Shown here piece by piece: positions 1-11,500 of a stretch of 64,000 bases of DNA. The first letter of the stretch is position 1. Each line of letters begins with the position of its first letter. A model generated the notes under the pieces. The model worked only from the letters and a program-made list of their open reading frames with translations, was not told the origin of the DNA and did no database searches. The position numbers and the translations under genes were made by a program. The stretch covers positions 10,000,001-10,064,000 of the forward strand of contig BSBN01000036.1 of assembly GCA_027924645.1 (NCBI GenBank), read 5' to 3'. Origin of the DNA: Cunninghamia lanceolata (taxonomy: Eukaryota > Streptophyta > Pinopsida > Cupressales > Cupressaceae).

Positions 1-690
1 AAACCTGTAGTCAAAGATACCACGATCCATCAGATCCTATCATAGAGGCCCATCACTATAGCCCCGATAATCTCAAGACCCTAATCACTAATCTCCCTGT
101 GTGATCATGCATGTATCACATCACCCACTAGCTCTCCCTATGGTAGACTGAATTGTCAAAGCACTCACTTAGAAAGATATCTCTCTATGGTATAAATGTT
201 CCTCCCAAATAGGTACTTGGTCTACTGGCAATATACAAGTTGTGCGGTGTCATTGTCCCACATCTCGTAGTCTTGCCATGGCCGCCAGACAAACATATCC
301 ATCTGATTGATCTGTCGACACCAGAATGCAATAGCTCCAACCAATCGCTGTGTCAGAGCCCCCTCATATAGAAACACATAGGGTTCCCCATCCTCTCGGT
401 AGAGAGGAGAGGCAAGTCACATTACTGGGATGTGCTCCCAAGCCCACACATGAAGAAGAGTCACTCCTATGGATAGACTACTCCCCTCTTTGTATGCATA
501 GTCGTGAAGATCATGATAAAGTTGTCTAAGAACACATGGCCCCTAAGCATATCTAATGCCATGTGTAAACATACCAGAAAACATTGTGCCCCATCCAACT
601 GATAAACCCCAAGACTGTTGGTTAGGACATAGGAAACCTGTAGTCAAAGATACCACGATCCATCAGATCCTATCATAGAGGCCCATCACT
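1..690. repeat. 57-bp direct repeat inside the PMD pseudogene
   Basis: Positions 1-57 and 634-690 are identical over 57 bases and diverge immediately after. The copies are 633 bp apart, which suggests a tandem duplication of part of the PMD region whose remainder lies outside the window. Confidence 0.85.
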
Positions 691-1118
691 TGACTCGTCC
701 AACTGATCTTGCCAAAATGTACACCAAGGTCAACTATGCAGAACACCTCTCTTAAGGCGTCCTCACCCCTATCAGTGTCATAGTCCACACGGGCTCCATC
801 AATTGGTATCCTCAGGATGCACCATACAGCCTCTAATGTCACCGTCACCTCGCCAGTCAAGAAGTGGAAAGAAGAGGTCTCGTTGTGCCACTTCTTGACC
901 AAAGCAGTGATCAGGGCTAGATTAGCCAGGTAATTAGTGTCAAATGGGAAATATGCCAAATTCCCATAACCTCCAAGAAGACCTCCTCCTCCCAACCAAG
1001 CTAGATCACCTGGTTCGCGATGACATAATGCCTCTCTCTGGACTGCAGTGGTAGTAAAATAACCTGCATCAACATGATCAACTGTGTTATCCCTTTGAAA
1101 AACTACTTGCAAACACAT
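222..1118 (-). pseudogene. Plant mobile domain (PMD) protein, decayed
   Basis: One minus-strand reading frame runs from the ATG at 1118 to a TAG at 222-224, about 298 codons, with three internal stops: TGA at 663-665, a TAG further on, and TGA at 417-419. The N-terminal half contains FHFLTGEVTVTLEAVWCIL followed by RIPIDG, the hallmark of the plant mobile domain (PF10536, the MAIN/MAIL and transposon-associated family). The C-terminal half continues the family pattern with SLSIGVTLLHVWAWEHIPV and then ALTQRLVGAIAFW. PMD proteins occur in host silencing factors and in MULE and Ty3/gypsy elements. Because this copy sits antisense just before a PPT and LTR, I read it as element-borne. The stops make it a pseudogene here. 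Confidence 0.8.
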
Positions 1119-1225
1119 TGAATCCTAGTCAAACATAGTCTACACTAAGTCAAGCATGCAAACCCTGGTCAACCTAGTTAGAAATCAAGTCAAACCTATT
1201 CAAAAATGGGGCAAAAATCCTACTA

Positions 1226-1288
1226 AGCCAAAAGCACTTGACTGTCAGCCAAAGGCGCTTGACTGTTAGCCATAAGTGTTGAACTGTT
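1226..1288. repeat. 21-bp tandem repeat, three clear units, degenerate beyond
   Basis: Units at 1226-1246, 1247-1267 and 1268-1288 share the core AGCCAAAAGCACTTGACTGT with a few changes. More degenerate versions (CATATGCGCTTAACTGC, GCCACAAGTGCTTCACTGC) continue to about 1560. Confidence 0.6.
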
Positions 1289-2116
1289 TCCCATTCATGC
1301 TTTGTACAAATGCCACAAGTGCTTCACTGCATGCCATTTGCATCATTTCAGAACCATATGCGCTTAACTGCACACCATTAGCACGGTTTATGCATGCCAC
1401 AGGTGCTTTGAAAAACTCCACATGCACTTCGAACTGACAACATTTCTTAGGCAGCCAAAAGCATCAATTTTCTACCATATGCACTTAAATCGAGACCATA
1501 AGCACATTTTTTGTCATAAGCGCACTAATTTCTACCATATGCACCTAGATCCTAAGGCCACACTTTTAGCCAAAAATCTAAAACCCCTAATAAATGAGCT
1601 ATTAAATGCAATCACAAGCAAGTTTTTAGGTACTTACCACTCCTAGCACTCCTGCAAGCCTCCCAAACGTCCGCACGCACTTGCCTCAGTGTCTATCCAC
1701 TGGAATCGGCATCTCTATAGCTGTTTGAGCTCCTCTAAGCAACTCTCTCAACTAAGCACTATGAAGCTAGAAGCTATGATCTCTTTGAACTAGGAGTGTG
1801 CAAATAAACTGAGAGGGACCCCCTAGGCCCTATTTATAGCATCCCAATCCTAATTCTTTTCACCCCTTATCCTATTTTTCTTCGTGTCACCCTATTTTCT
1901 TCATCGTGTCAACCTCCATTTTATCCTATCTAGATCTTCTAAGCTTGTTTCTGCTTTCTCAGCCTATTTTCTTCTAGTTGTGAGTCAACCCAGCCCTTCT
2001 GTCGCTTCCCTGTCTTTCCTCTCAAGGGGGCATCCTACGCCAGCTACACTGGGGCATGCTTGTATCACATTTTTTATTGTTATTTTCTTTGAAACAATGC
2101 TAAATCACATTGTATC

Positions 2117-2130
2117 AAAGAGGGGCAAAA
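2117..2130 (+). promoter_or_regulatory. Polypurine tract
   Basis: AAAGAGGGGCAAAA lies directly before the LTR start TGTAGACACC. It would prime plus-strand DNA synthesis during reverse transcription. The same tract and junction recur at 39420-39433. Confidence 0.75.
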
Positions 2131-3428
2131 TGTAGACACCTAAAAATGACCCTTCGCATCACATCACTTGCATTTCATCAATTCTATCAAATCACCTGCA
2201 TTGAACGTTAATTAAATAATCTAATTATGTAATAAATTTCATCAAATTTCTTAATTTCTTCTATTTTCCCTAATTTCTAACATTAATTGAATAAATTCTA
2301 TTTATTTAATTAATTTCATTAAAATCCACCTTATTCCTCTAAATTAAATAATTTTAATTATTTAATCAAACCATTATCTTCTTTTAATTCTTAATTCCAC
2401 ATTAATTAAATAATCTAATTATTTAATTAATTCATCACTCAATTTCCTCTTATCCACAATTAAATAATTTTAATTATTTAATTAATCAATTATTCCTCTA
2501 AAATTAAATAAATTATTCAAATTTATTTAAGTTGACTTTATCTTCTAAAAATAAATGAAATTAAATATTTTATTTATATCCCGCTATCATGCAAAATAAA
2601 TTAAATCAATTTATTTGTTTAATTTATTTAAATCTTTATATCTTATCTTTTCTTCAATCATGCACAATTAATTAAATAAATTTATTTATTTAATTTCTCA
2701 ATTATTCTTCCAAAAATAATCTTCTTCAACCATGCACAATAAATTAAATAAATTTATTTATTTAATTTGTTTTAATCCTCCAATTCCTCTAAAAATATCA
2801 TTTTCTTCTATGTGCACAATCAATCTTATTTTTAGAACTTCAAAAAGCAAATCTAAAGTTGAGTTTAATTGGCTTTAATATTATTTTTAATCTCATTAAC
2901 TCATAAATTAGAAAAAGCATGCTAATTTATGAAATCAAATCCTATCTTTAGCCAAAAAGCAACTAATTCAATAAAATACCTTTTTGGTGTGACACATGGC
3001 GTGTGCACATTCATCATGAGCTCTTGATTTATCTCATCCATCGATTTCATCAATTTATCTCCACTGTTGATTGATCAGACCTTGAAAACTATATATACCC
3101 CCTTCACTCCTTCAAAAATCCTCTTTGATCATTTAAGTTTTGGGAATTCGTAATGCAGTGCTTTGAGCTTTTATCATGCATCGTTGAGCATATTGAGAAC
3201 TTTTGAGCATGCATACTATCTACATCCACTTGTTGTAAACATAGTTTCACAATTGATTGAGCAATCCACATTCGACCAAGAGATCAATACAATCTAGGTG
3301 ATAGCTTCTTTGTTCGTAATTTAATTATTCATTGATTTGGTTATCTCTTAGATCGATCTCTTGATGTTATAGGATTGAGTTTATTGTCATTGTTTGATTT
3401 ATCCTAAGCTCAATTTTACCTATACACA
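2131..3428 (+). repeat. 3' LTR of a Tat-like Ty3/gypsy element
   Basis: The LTR starts with TGTAGACACCTAAAAATGAC right after a polypurine tract. Its first 700 bases are extremely AT-rich, with many ATTTAATTAATT-like stretches. A TATA box lies at 3090-3097. The right end is uncertain: TATACACA near 3428 would give a TG...CA ending, and the neighbouring Ty3/gypsy coding sequence becomes readable from about 3430. Confidence 0.6.
3090..3097 (+). promoter_or_regulatory. Putative LTR TATA box
   Basis: TATATATA is followed by a C-rich stretch (CCCCCTTCACTCC), in the position expected for an LTR core promoter. There is no transcript evidence. Confidence 0.4.
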
Positions 3429-3429
3429 C

Positions 3430-4785
3430 TAGGATCCTCTTCTACTTGCTCCATTTTGACTGCAAAAAGTTGACAACCTTTTCACCTAGCCCTCTTCAGT
3501 TGCATAGCAAAGATTGGTCTAATCTTGACTTTTCTTTGTGTGCCTTGCAAAAAGACTTTGTTTCCTTCATTGTCTAGACACTGAATTGTAGTCGACATTG
3601 GCCCTATGTCTCCATATCCAATTTATTCCTAAGATAACATCATAGGAGCCTAGGGGGGCTACAAACAAATTTAACTCAGTCAAAAAACTAAGAAGATCAA
3701 CCTTGGCCTAAAGCAAGCATTGCTCTACCTGAGCTTTAGTCTAGTTAGCATATCCAACTGACTAGGGTTTAGCCATATATCCATCTCTTCTAGGAAATTT
3801 ATTCAATACTCTTGGAGAAATAAAACTTTTAGTTTCTCTAGTATCAATTAAAATAGAAATAGGAACTCCAAATAAAGTACTTGTCATCTCTATGGGAGTA
3901 ATCCGGTTCTCCACCTGGCAATTATCCAATGTCGCATGGATCCTTTGTTGAAAAGTGGATTGTTGGGTAGGTAATGTGTTAATACTTTGTTGAACTCCTT
4001 GGCTCTTGGTTGGACATTGATTTGTGTAATAATCTCCACCACAAGAGAAACATCCTCCAGGAGGTCCTTGTTTCTCAGCAGGATTGCCTAAATTATTATC
4101 TTTCCTCTGGATATTAGTATCATTCTTCTCATTTATGGGTCCATCTCTGTTATTTCTGAAACCCTTGTCACTTTTCTTATTCATATCCTACTTTCCATTC
4201 CTTTTCTTGAAAGGTTGAGAAGTTGGTGACTTATTAAACCTCTTGTGATTCTTCTCGCGATATGCAAAAATTATCTTCAATTTTTGCTCTTGTTTGATTA
4301 ACTTCTCAAAAACTTGGTCCATAGTGGTAGGACCATGCACGCCCACTTCTCCACCTATCTGGGCATCCAAACCCATGATGAATTTCATGATTCTGAACCT
4401 TTTCATCCTTCTGATATTGAGGCACATACTTCAGGAGATGGGTGAACTTTTCCCAATATTCAACCATTGACATTTTTCCTTGTCTCAGATTCTAAAAATA
4501 TGTTAGCTTTTGGTCAAAGAAAAGTTGTGGTAACCACCTCTAGCAAAATATGACCACAAACTGATCCCAGGTTAAGCTCAGAGAACTTGTCCCCAGTTTT
4601 AATTTCTTATTCATCCACCAAGTGGACGCCTCACCGACCAACTGGTAGGCACCCCATACTACCTTGGTTATCTCAGAGTAATTTCTAATCTCAAGATATT
4701 TTTCCATCTCTGTCAACCAAGCTTTTGCAACATCACCACTTCCTATTCCATCGAACTTGGGTGGTGTCACTTTCTTCATATCTCT
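3430..4785 (-). pseudogene. Ty3/gypsy gag-protease, decayed
   Basis: On the minus strand, Gag starts near 4779 with PPKFDG, KAWLTEMEKYLE and EASTWW, a retrotransposon gag capsid core. After a frameshift it continues with FIMGLDAQIGGEV and EKLIKQEQKL, then a single zinc knuckle at about 4055-4015 (CFSCGGDYYTNQC). The protease follows, with LIDTRETKSFIS near 3840; the usual triad glycine is replaced (D-T-R), so the enzyme would be inactive. Below 3700 the protease C-terminus is still readable (LFVAPLGSYDVILGINW), followed by several in-frame stops. The order and motifs are firm; the exact clade is not. Confidence 0.75.
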
Positions 4786-6133
4786 TGACAGCTCTGAGGA
4801 AAGTCTACTTCTCCTTTATTCTTGAGACTTAGTCTTATCAACTTCCTCCCTTTATTCACTATGGGTACTGGGTTCATGGACATAATCATCATCCCCTTGA
4901 TGCGAGTCCTCTTTTTCTCCTTTGGATCTACCTTGACCCCTCACTTCCTATTCCAGGTTTGTAGGCCTTTCCTTGGTTTCATTCAGCATGGTCAAAATAT
5001 GATCTAGGTTAGTCATTGGGTTTTCATAGGGATTTGACTCTCTTTGACTATCTTCAAGATTTGTTCAAGTTTGAACCATGATGATACTCTATATCACACC
5101 TAATATTCATATTAAGTTATAGATTAAAATTTAGAAATAATGCATCTCATTAATTCAAATTCATCAATAAATCTATTCACAAACTCTGATTTGTGCAAAA
5201 CAATCTCATCTTTATTATCATTTATTCTGGGTATAAATGCATCCTTATTTAAATAGATAACTCAACAAGACTACATGTCATTATTGGTTAAAGGATATTC
5301 CTCATGTTCCTCTTCCCCATCAGAATTTAGTAAGACAAACTTAGAGGGTGGATGTACATGCAGGCACTCCTCCATCACCTCTTTTCCTAAAATAGGGGCA
5401 TCCCGACCACACCCAAATGGCATGTCGTGACTAGAAGAATGTTCACTTAGTTTAACCACATGAGTAGGAACAATGGGTTTCTTAGCTAATTTGATGCACT
5501 ATTTCCTTTCTAGCTGAATATACTTAAGAGCGTCAGCCAAAGTTTCAGAGTCTTCCATCCATGCCCCTTAGCATAATTTGTTGGCAAGAGACACTATATG
5601 GATTCATGGTTGTTGTCATTGATGGCAACAAAGGTCATCCCACATATCCGCAAGTCATAATGTGTCTCTACCGGAAGTCAGAATAAAGAATGTTGTGGTC
5701 CGGTGAAGAAGAACAGAGCATGTGACAAGGTCCGACAGATTGGTCCGGATCTCTCAGAGGAAGTGTCTTGGTGCAGTGCGGATTTGGGGAAGTCAAGAGG
5801 ACTACCTTGAGTGGTATATTCCAAGGATTTAGCCTCCGGTGATGGACGAGGAAAAAGATATGAATGGTTGAGTACCGGATTCGTGAGAGACAGTGAAAAC
5901 AGAGGAAGAACTGACTGGCAGAGTATCAGACTGCTTTCCGGATGGGTTACTGTTGATGACAGAGGTTGTGAAGGCATGAATCATGTTTGGCCGACATGAT
6001 TAATGATATCTACAAGTATATGCTTGATCCGCATTGCTTGGTGAGGAAGGATTCAGCCGACAGAATGAAAGTTTATAAGAAACTAGACTGTTCCGGATGC
6101 CGACTAGAAAGGTGATGAAATTACTTGTGCAGA

Positions 6134-6141
6134 TATATATA
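6134..6141 (+). promoter_or_regulatory. Putative LTR TATA box
   Basis: TATATATA followed by GAGGATGGA lies about 550 bp into the LTR. Equivalent boxes are at 44268-44275 and in the two 3' LTRs. It is a plausible core promoter but unproven. Confidence 0.4.
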
Positions 6142-6635
6142 GAGGATGGATTTAGTTGTGAAGGGTGTTGTTGTTGTGGAGATATATGCGAAGAAGTCCA
6201 GAAAAAGAGCAGAGGTAACAAAAAGGATCCGGTATGTGAAAGATAGCAGAATAAAGAACAGAGGAAAGATGAAGTGCAGCAGATCAGTGTACTGAGCCTA
6301 ACCGGAACTGAACTCCAGCATATGCAGATGCTTCCAATCAGTTCAAGACTGTGATTCTCATCACTTTGTAGACAGTGTGTCTTCTTGTAGGCAGTGGGCC
6401 TCTTGTGAGCAGTGTGCTCGGGCAGTGAGCCCTAATTGGCAAGTGCCATCTTTGTAATTTCCTATTCTTCTAACAGAGAATAATTTTGGGTTAATCACCC
6501 CGTGGTTTTCTCCCTTAACAGGGTTTCCACGTCAAAAATACTGTGTCATGTGTTTCTTGTTTTATGGTTAATGTTTTATGTTTGATTTTATGCTGCATCA
6601 ATTAAAAGGAAAGTTCAATAAGGGAAATAATTAGG

Positions 6636-6665
6636 ATAACTGATTCACCCCCCCCTCTCAGTTAT
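6636..6665 (+). promoter_or_regulatory. C-loop hairpin at the end of U5
   Basis: ATAACTGA and TCAGTTAT form an 8-bp perfect stem around a C-rich loop, five bases before the LTR end and just upstream of the primer site. The same structure is at 12941-12970, 44768-44796 and 59086-59116. It also occurs, with changed but still pairing stems, in the related minus-strand LTRs at 23437-23467 and 32004-32034, and imperfectly at 37919-37945. Confidence 0.6.
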
Positions 6666-6672
6666 CAACAAT

Positions 6673-6684
6673 TGGTATCAGAGC
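6673..6684 (+). promoter_or_regulatory. Primer binding site, initiator Met-tRNA
   Basis: TGGTATCAGAGC starts two bases after the 5' LTR, the usual primer site of plant Copia elements. Confidence 0.9.
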
Positions 6685-6735
6685 TAAGTTCCTCCTAATA
6701 GAGCCTAACAGCTTGAGGAAGATCTGGGATTTCAA

Positions 6736-7914
6736 ATGGATGCATATGGTTTAAGGGAGCAACTCAAGACTGCTCTTGAGGATCTTGAACAGTCAAATTC
6801 TGATGTCAGTGAATTAAAGGAAAGACTCAAACAGGCTGATGATATCATGAGAGAATTAAAAGACAAATTAAGTCTCTCTATGAAAAAGAGAAAAGAGCTG
6901 CTTCAACAGTTGGCAAGGCAAAGTGAAGAAAGCAATACAAATGAAGAATTGACTGAGCAAACCTAGTTATGTGAAAAATTATCAAAAGAAGTCATTATGT
7001 TAAGACATGAAATGGAATCAGGAACTATAAAGTTTACTCAAGAGATTGAAGAAAAAAGAAAGGCTGAAGACAATCTAAGACAATCTCTTAAAGAAAAATC
7101 AGAAGAATGCCACCAGATGGACAGGATTATCAGACATCTTGAATCTGATCTTGAAGATGCCAAAGATAATGAAGGAAAACTTGAGGATCAAATTGCCTCT
7201 CTCAAAAGAGACCTTCAAACAGCAAATGAATATAAAGAGAAATTCAAGATAAGTTCTGCTCAACTTGAAGTTCTTCTTGGAAGTCAAAAGAGGACAGATG
7301 ACAAGTATGGTTTGGGATATGAGAAAGGAGAAAGCTCCGGATCCGGTCAGAAGAATCTTGGATCAGAAAATCCAAGGAACAGGCCTAGAAGACCTCCGGT
7401 AAGACAGCCAAATGCTCAAAGATATCCATCCTTCAATGGATACTGCCACAGCTGCAACCACTTTGGTCACAAAGCTGATCAGTGCAGAATGAGAATGAAT
7501 CAGATCAATTCATCCTTCTCTGGACAGTGCTTCAACTGCAAAAGGTATGGACACAAATCCCATGAATGTAGAATTATGCAAGTAAACAAATCATTCAAAG
7601 GTAGATGCTTCACATGCAATAGAATAGGTCATAGGGCTAATCAATGCAGATCAAGAGGATATCAGTCAAATATGCAAAGAAATGTTATTTTCCAAATCTG
7701 CAATAGGTCCGGTCATAATGCTAAAATCTGCAGAAACAAGAATCAGGACAAAAGAGGTCCGGTGTATAATCAGAATCAAGACAAGGGTAAACAAAAGATG
7801 AATGCAGATGAGGTTAGGAATCAAATGAGCAAGATTTGGGTGAAGAAAAGTTCAGAGAATGTAGAGGTTGGATCCGCACCAGACTCTGGTGCTGATATTT
7901 CTTCCGGAAATTAA
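6736..7914 (+). pseudogene. LARD-A Gag-like ORF with four zinc knuckles, one premature stop
   Basis: The 392-codon frame is broken by a TAG at 6964-6966 where LARD-B has AAG, splitting it into 6736-6966 and 6997-7914. The first ~165 residues are a charged coiled coil. The EYKEKFKISS...YGLGY segment resembles the C-terminal half of SIRE/Maximus-type Copia Gag. Four CCHC zinc knuckles follow (CHSCNHFGHKADQC, CFNCKRYGHKSHEC, CFTCNRIGHRANQC and a fourth). The fourth has lost its first cysteine (Cys to Phe near 7691). The role would be RNA binding and particle assembly. The N-terminal half of a normal Copia Gag is missing. Confidence 0.85.
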
Positions 7915-8567
7915 AAAGAGAGCTCAGGCTCAGGGGGAGACTCAAAGAAAATCTTGTTCCCCCAGCCAAACAAGTGGTGCCGGATGTGGCACAAGATGCG
8001 GATCAAAGGGTTTGTAGATATGAGTCTTGAGATACTTCAGTCAAGTTTTCAGAGGTCAGCATGAAGTTATGAAGAAGCTATGATCGATCAAATAAGACCT
8101 GTTCAGGAAGATGCTCCGGTATGATAAAGGATTACAAAAAGATCCGGAAAAATCCAGAAATGCACTATCTTGTTCTGCGGATTGGACAGAGTGTTTGGGA
8201 TGTTCTTGCAATATGTTACCTCGATTCATTCATGATTGAAAGATCCGGATGATATCCACAGATCAGGACTAATCCGGGATACTCCAAACTATCCAGACAA
8301 GGCAAACCGGAATGATGTAGGTGAAGCATTTATTGCAGACAGATATTAGGGTTCGCGGAGCAATTTAAGGGATTTCTCAAAGGTCATTTGCTCATTCTGC
8401 ACTCGAGAAGAAGCGAAAAGTGGAGCTCTGCGACAAGGTTCATCAAGCACACCAAGGATCTCCTGCCGAAGCTATTGCATAAAGAAATCAATCCAACCAC
8501 TCCGTGCAAACCGAAGGCGCATAAGGTATTCTCCGTTTTTCATTACCTCACTACAAATCTTTGAAGA
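7915..8567 (+). other. Spacer between the LARD-A ORFs
   Basis: About 650 bp without a convincing ORF. It begins with a purine-rich CTCAGGGGGAGACTC segment and holds many TCCGG/CCGGA motifs. It may be a 5' untranslated region for the second ORF or a remnant of deleted coding sequence; no pol motif is readable. Confidence 0.6.
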
Positions 8568-11500
8568 ATGGCTACTCCAAACATAGTTAAGATCTCTGAT
8601 AGACCTCGCCCCTCATTCAAGAAACATCCCTACAAATCATTGGAGGTAGACCCACTAGGAGCCTTCTCTAGTGTTCCTCACGGAGTTTTACATACCGAAG
8701 ACATTAGGGTTTACATACATGCAAACATTGAGGAATTTGGGGAATTCAAATTAAGAGACCTCTATCACAAGCAACTGATAGATACTGCTTTTGAGCTTAA
8801 ACCAGAGTATAAGGATATTCAGAAGAAACAATTTGAGCAATTTATTCATTTCCCCTGTTTTGAAGAGGATGAATGGGTCCGGTATGTACTGAGCAGGATG
8901 CATGACAACTTTCTATGGCTAGATAGACCCTGCAAGATCACAAAAGAGGCAATTAGAGCAGTAACTGGCCTATACTCTTCCGGAGGGGTACCTATCCTCA
9001 AATCTGTCAAGAACAACGTTGTAACTGAGGCCACCGGATCAAAATTTGACAAGAGGGCAATGACCATTGAAGATATTTCAGATCCGGATATCAAATATGC
9101 ATCAATGATAATAGGATACAAGATCTATCACTCCAGCAAGGAGAATTCTGTATCCGGAACTGCAATATACACTGCTTATGAAATGCTAAGAAAGAATGCA
9201 GAATATGATCTCTGCGAACTACTGCTAAGCCAATTAATGGAAAACATACAGAAAATCAAGAAGGATAAGAAGAATTCCTTTAAGTATGGTACTCTTATTG
9301 TATGTCTATTCTTCTACTTCATAAATGAGCTACCCGGAACAAGTGGATGGGTATGGCAGAATGACAAACCTGTTGCAGTCCAGATAAGAGACTATTTGCA
9401 TGGACTTGGGGATGCAAAAGCGAGAAATACAGCTCTATGGGGATACTTCAAAAACTTTCAGAGCATGATGCAAGCAAGAGAGAGAATTCCCCAGTCTCTC
9501 ATTGAGAAATACAAGGACTCAGTGTGCTTCATGGTTGACACTGATCAGTGCCTAATGGAGGCAGTGGAGCCAAGGACTGTCTGGATCATGCCCATGGGGT
9601 ATGAAGTTGATGAACAGATAGTGGAGCTGCATGTTCAACACATGCTAAGTCAGCCCAAAGATCCTAAGGTAGAAAGGTTTGGAACCTTTGAGGAGCTGAG
9701 TGTAAAAATACATGTAGAACTCAGGGAACCTGAGATTAAAAGAAAGGTGAGAAAAGAAGTAGAGCACATTGCTCAAGGCCTAGGCATCTCAAAGGAGGCA
9801 CTTGATGCCAGCCGGGAAAAGAGGAGGAAGGCCGAGGAAGAAGAGAAAAGTAAAGAAAGTGCTCCGGTTGGAGCTCCCACCCGGACCAGATCAACAAAGA
9901 GATCTGCACCTCCCTCAACCAAAAGTTCAAAACTGGAAGTTCAGGCATCCGGTAAGAGATCCAAGACAAAAGCCACAAGGGCTTATGGAAGCCAAAAGGA
10001 TGAAGAGGAAACAGAATCAGATGAGGGAGTAAGAGAAGTAAAGAAACAGAAGAAGAAAGGATCCGGTAAGCCCTCCACAGGCCAAGACAAGGAGGAAATG
10101 GCAGAGGTATCTGTTGAGAAGTCCACTCTGTCTCTAGAGAGCATAATCAAGTCGGTCACGGTGGATGGAAACCTTCAGCCAATGATTGAATCATATGATG
10201 ACTTCAGTGAGGCCGACCAAAAGACTCTGCAGGAGGCCACAGTAAAATATCTTAACATATATAATAAGGCTTTCATTGAAATAATATCTCTTATTCCTAA
10301 AAGCCTAGAAAAGGAAATGGAAGTAAGAAAGAATAATGCTCATGCTAAAGATCTTGAGATCCGGGAGCAGATAGCTATTCAGCTATATCCTCAAATTGAT
10401 CCCAAGACAATGAACATTATCTTCAAAGACTGCAAAGATGAGTTCAGAAGCAAAGCCAGGATGAATCAACTCATGCTTGGCGAGACTAACAAAGTGGCCC
10501 AAGAAACAGAAGAGATCCTCCGGAAGGCCTTCAAAAGGTTCAATCTTCCGGTTGTAGAGGATTTAGGTACAGAAACAGCTGAGGACTTGGGACCCTCTGC
10601 TCCAGAAGAAGTGGCTCATGAACAAACTAGCATCTCTCCTCCAGTTTCCCCTACAGTCTCCGGATCCAAAGAAGAAGAGCAACTACAGGAGAAGGAAGCA
10701 GTGGTAAAAGACAAAGAGGTTGACAGTTCTAAGACTGCAGAAGAAAAGAAACATCTGTCTCCGGCAAGAGACACTGCACAAACTGTTCAACAATTTTTGA
10801 GTAAAGAAACTCTAGAGATTGATGAACCGGAGCTTCTAAAAGGCCCATTTGATTTTGACTCTCTCTCTCCGGTACAAACAATGAAGATAGCCTCATTTGC
10901 AAATGCCAAGGCAAATGAAAAGCTCCTGAAGTCTCATATGGAAGACTGTGAGTTGATAGAGGCTGCTTCCGGAGTACTTGTAAAAATCATGCCATCAATC
11001 CAGATAGATCCGACAGCCTCCACTTCCGGTAATCTAAAAACCTTAGTCAGCAGTGTTGATACACATTTTGATTCTTTAGAAAAATCAGCTGAAGAAAAGG
11101 TCCGGAAAGAATTTTTGGATAAAAGATTTTCAGAAATATTAGAATTAATCTCTAAGGATAGGAAGATTGTAAGCATTGGAATAAGGAGCTTAGAGAATGC
11201 TCTTAAGGATGGCGGTGACATCTACAAATTTTGTATATCCTGGTCAAAGGCAACAGCAGCATTTGACAAGAAAATAAAAGAGGAACAGGATAAGCTACAA
11301 AGCTTATCTCAAAGTTTTGATCCTCTCTCTTCCTCTATAATAAATCAAGAATGTCAGACCATTGCAGTCTTGAATGAAATAAAAAATCTTGAGAAGGAAA
11401 GGAAGAACATCACCAACCGGATGGGAGAACTTAGAAGGATTATAATCCCTAAGTTGGAAACAATGCATGAGGCCATCAGTGATGCTCAGACCACCGCCCA

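Larger units (their letters stand above)
1..2130 (+). mobile_element. 3' internal region of a Tat-like Ty3/gypsy element (partial)
   Basis: This stretch precedes a polypurine tract and an LTR start, so it reads as the 3' internal part of an LTR retrotransposon whose gag-pol lies left of the window. Its only protein signal is a decayed plant mobile domain on the opposite strand. Antisense extra ORFs between pol and the 3' LTR are known from some Tat-lineage elements, which is why that lineage is suggested; there is no pol sequence to confirm it. Positions 1119-2116 hold AT-rich DNA with degenerate short repeats and no convincing gene. Confidence 0.5.
5579..6670 (+). repeat. LARD-A 5' LTR
   Basis: The 1,092-bp LTR begins TGTTGGCAAGAGACACTATA and ends CAGTTATCAACA. 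Differences from the 3' LTR include A/G at 6131 (12436) and C/T in CTTTGTAGAcAGTGTG. Confidence 0.95.

Noticed and set aside
5271..5459. Minus-strand 62-codon ORF between PBS and gag
   Set aside because: It lacks an ATG start (begins GTG), has no family resemblance, and is just the leader of a dead element.
5678..6221. Short ORFs repeated at four places (e.g. 11983-12526, 43812-44111, 58130-58429)
   Set aside because: They are LTR shadows with no protein resemblance; some carry stops in one LTR but not in another.
8846..9121. Minus-strand ORFs inside the LARD ORF2
   Set aside because: They are antisense shadows of a long coding frame.
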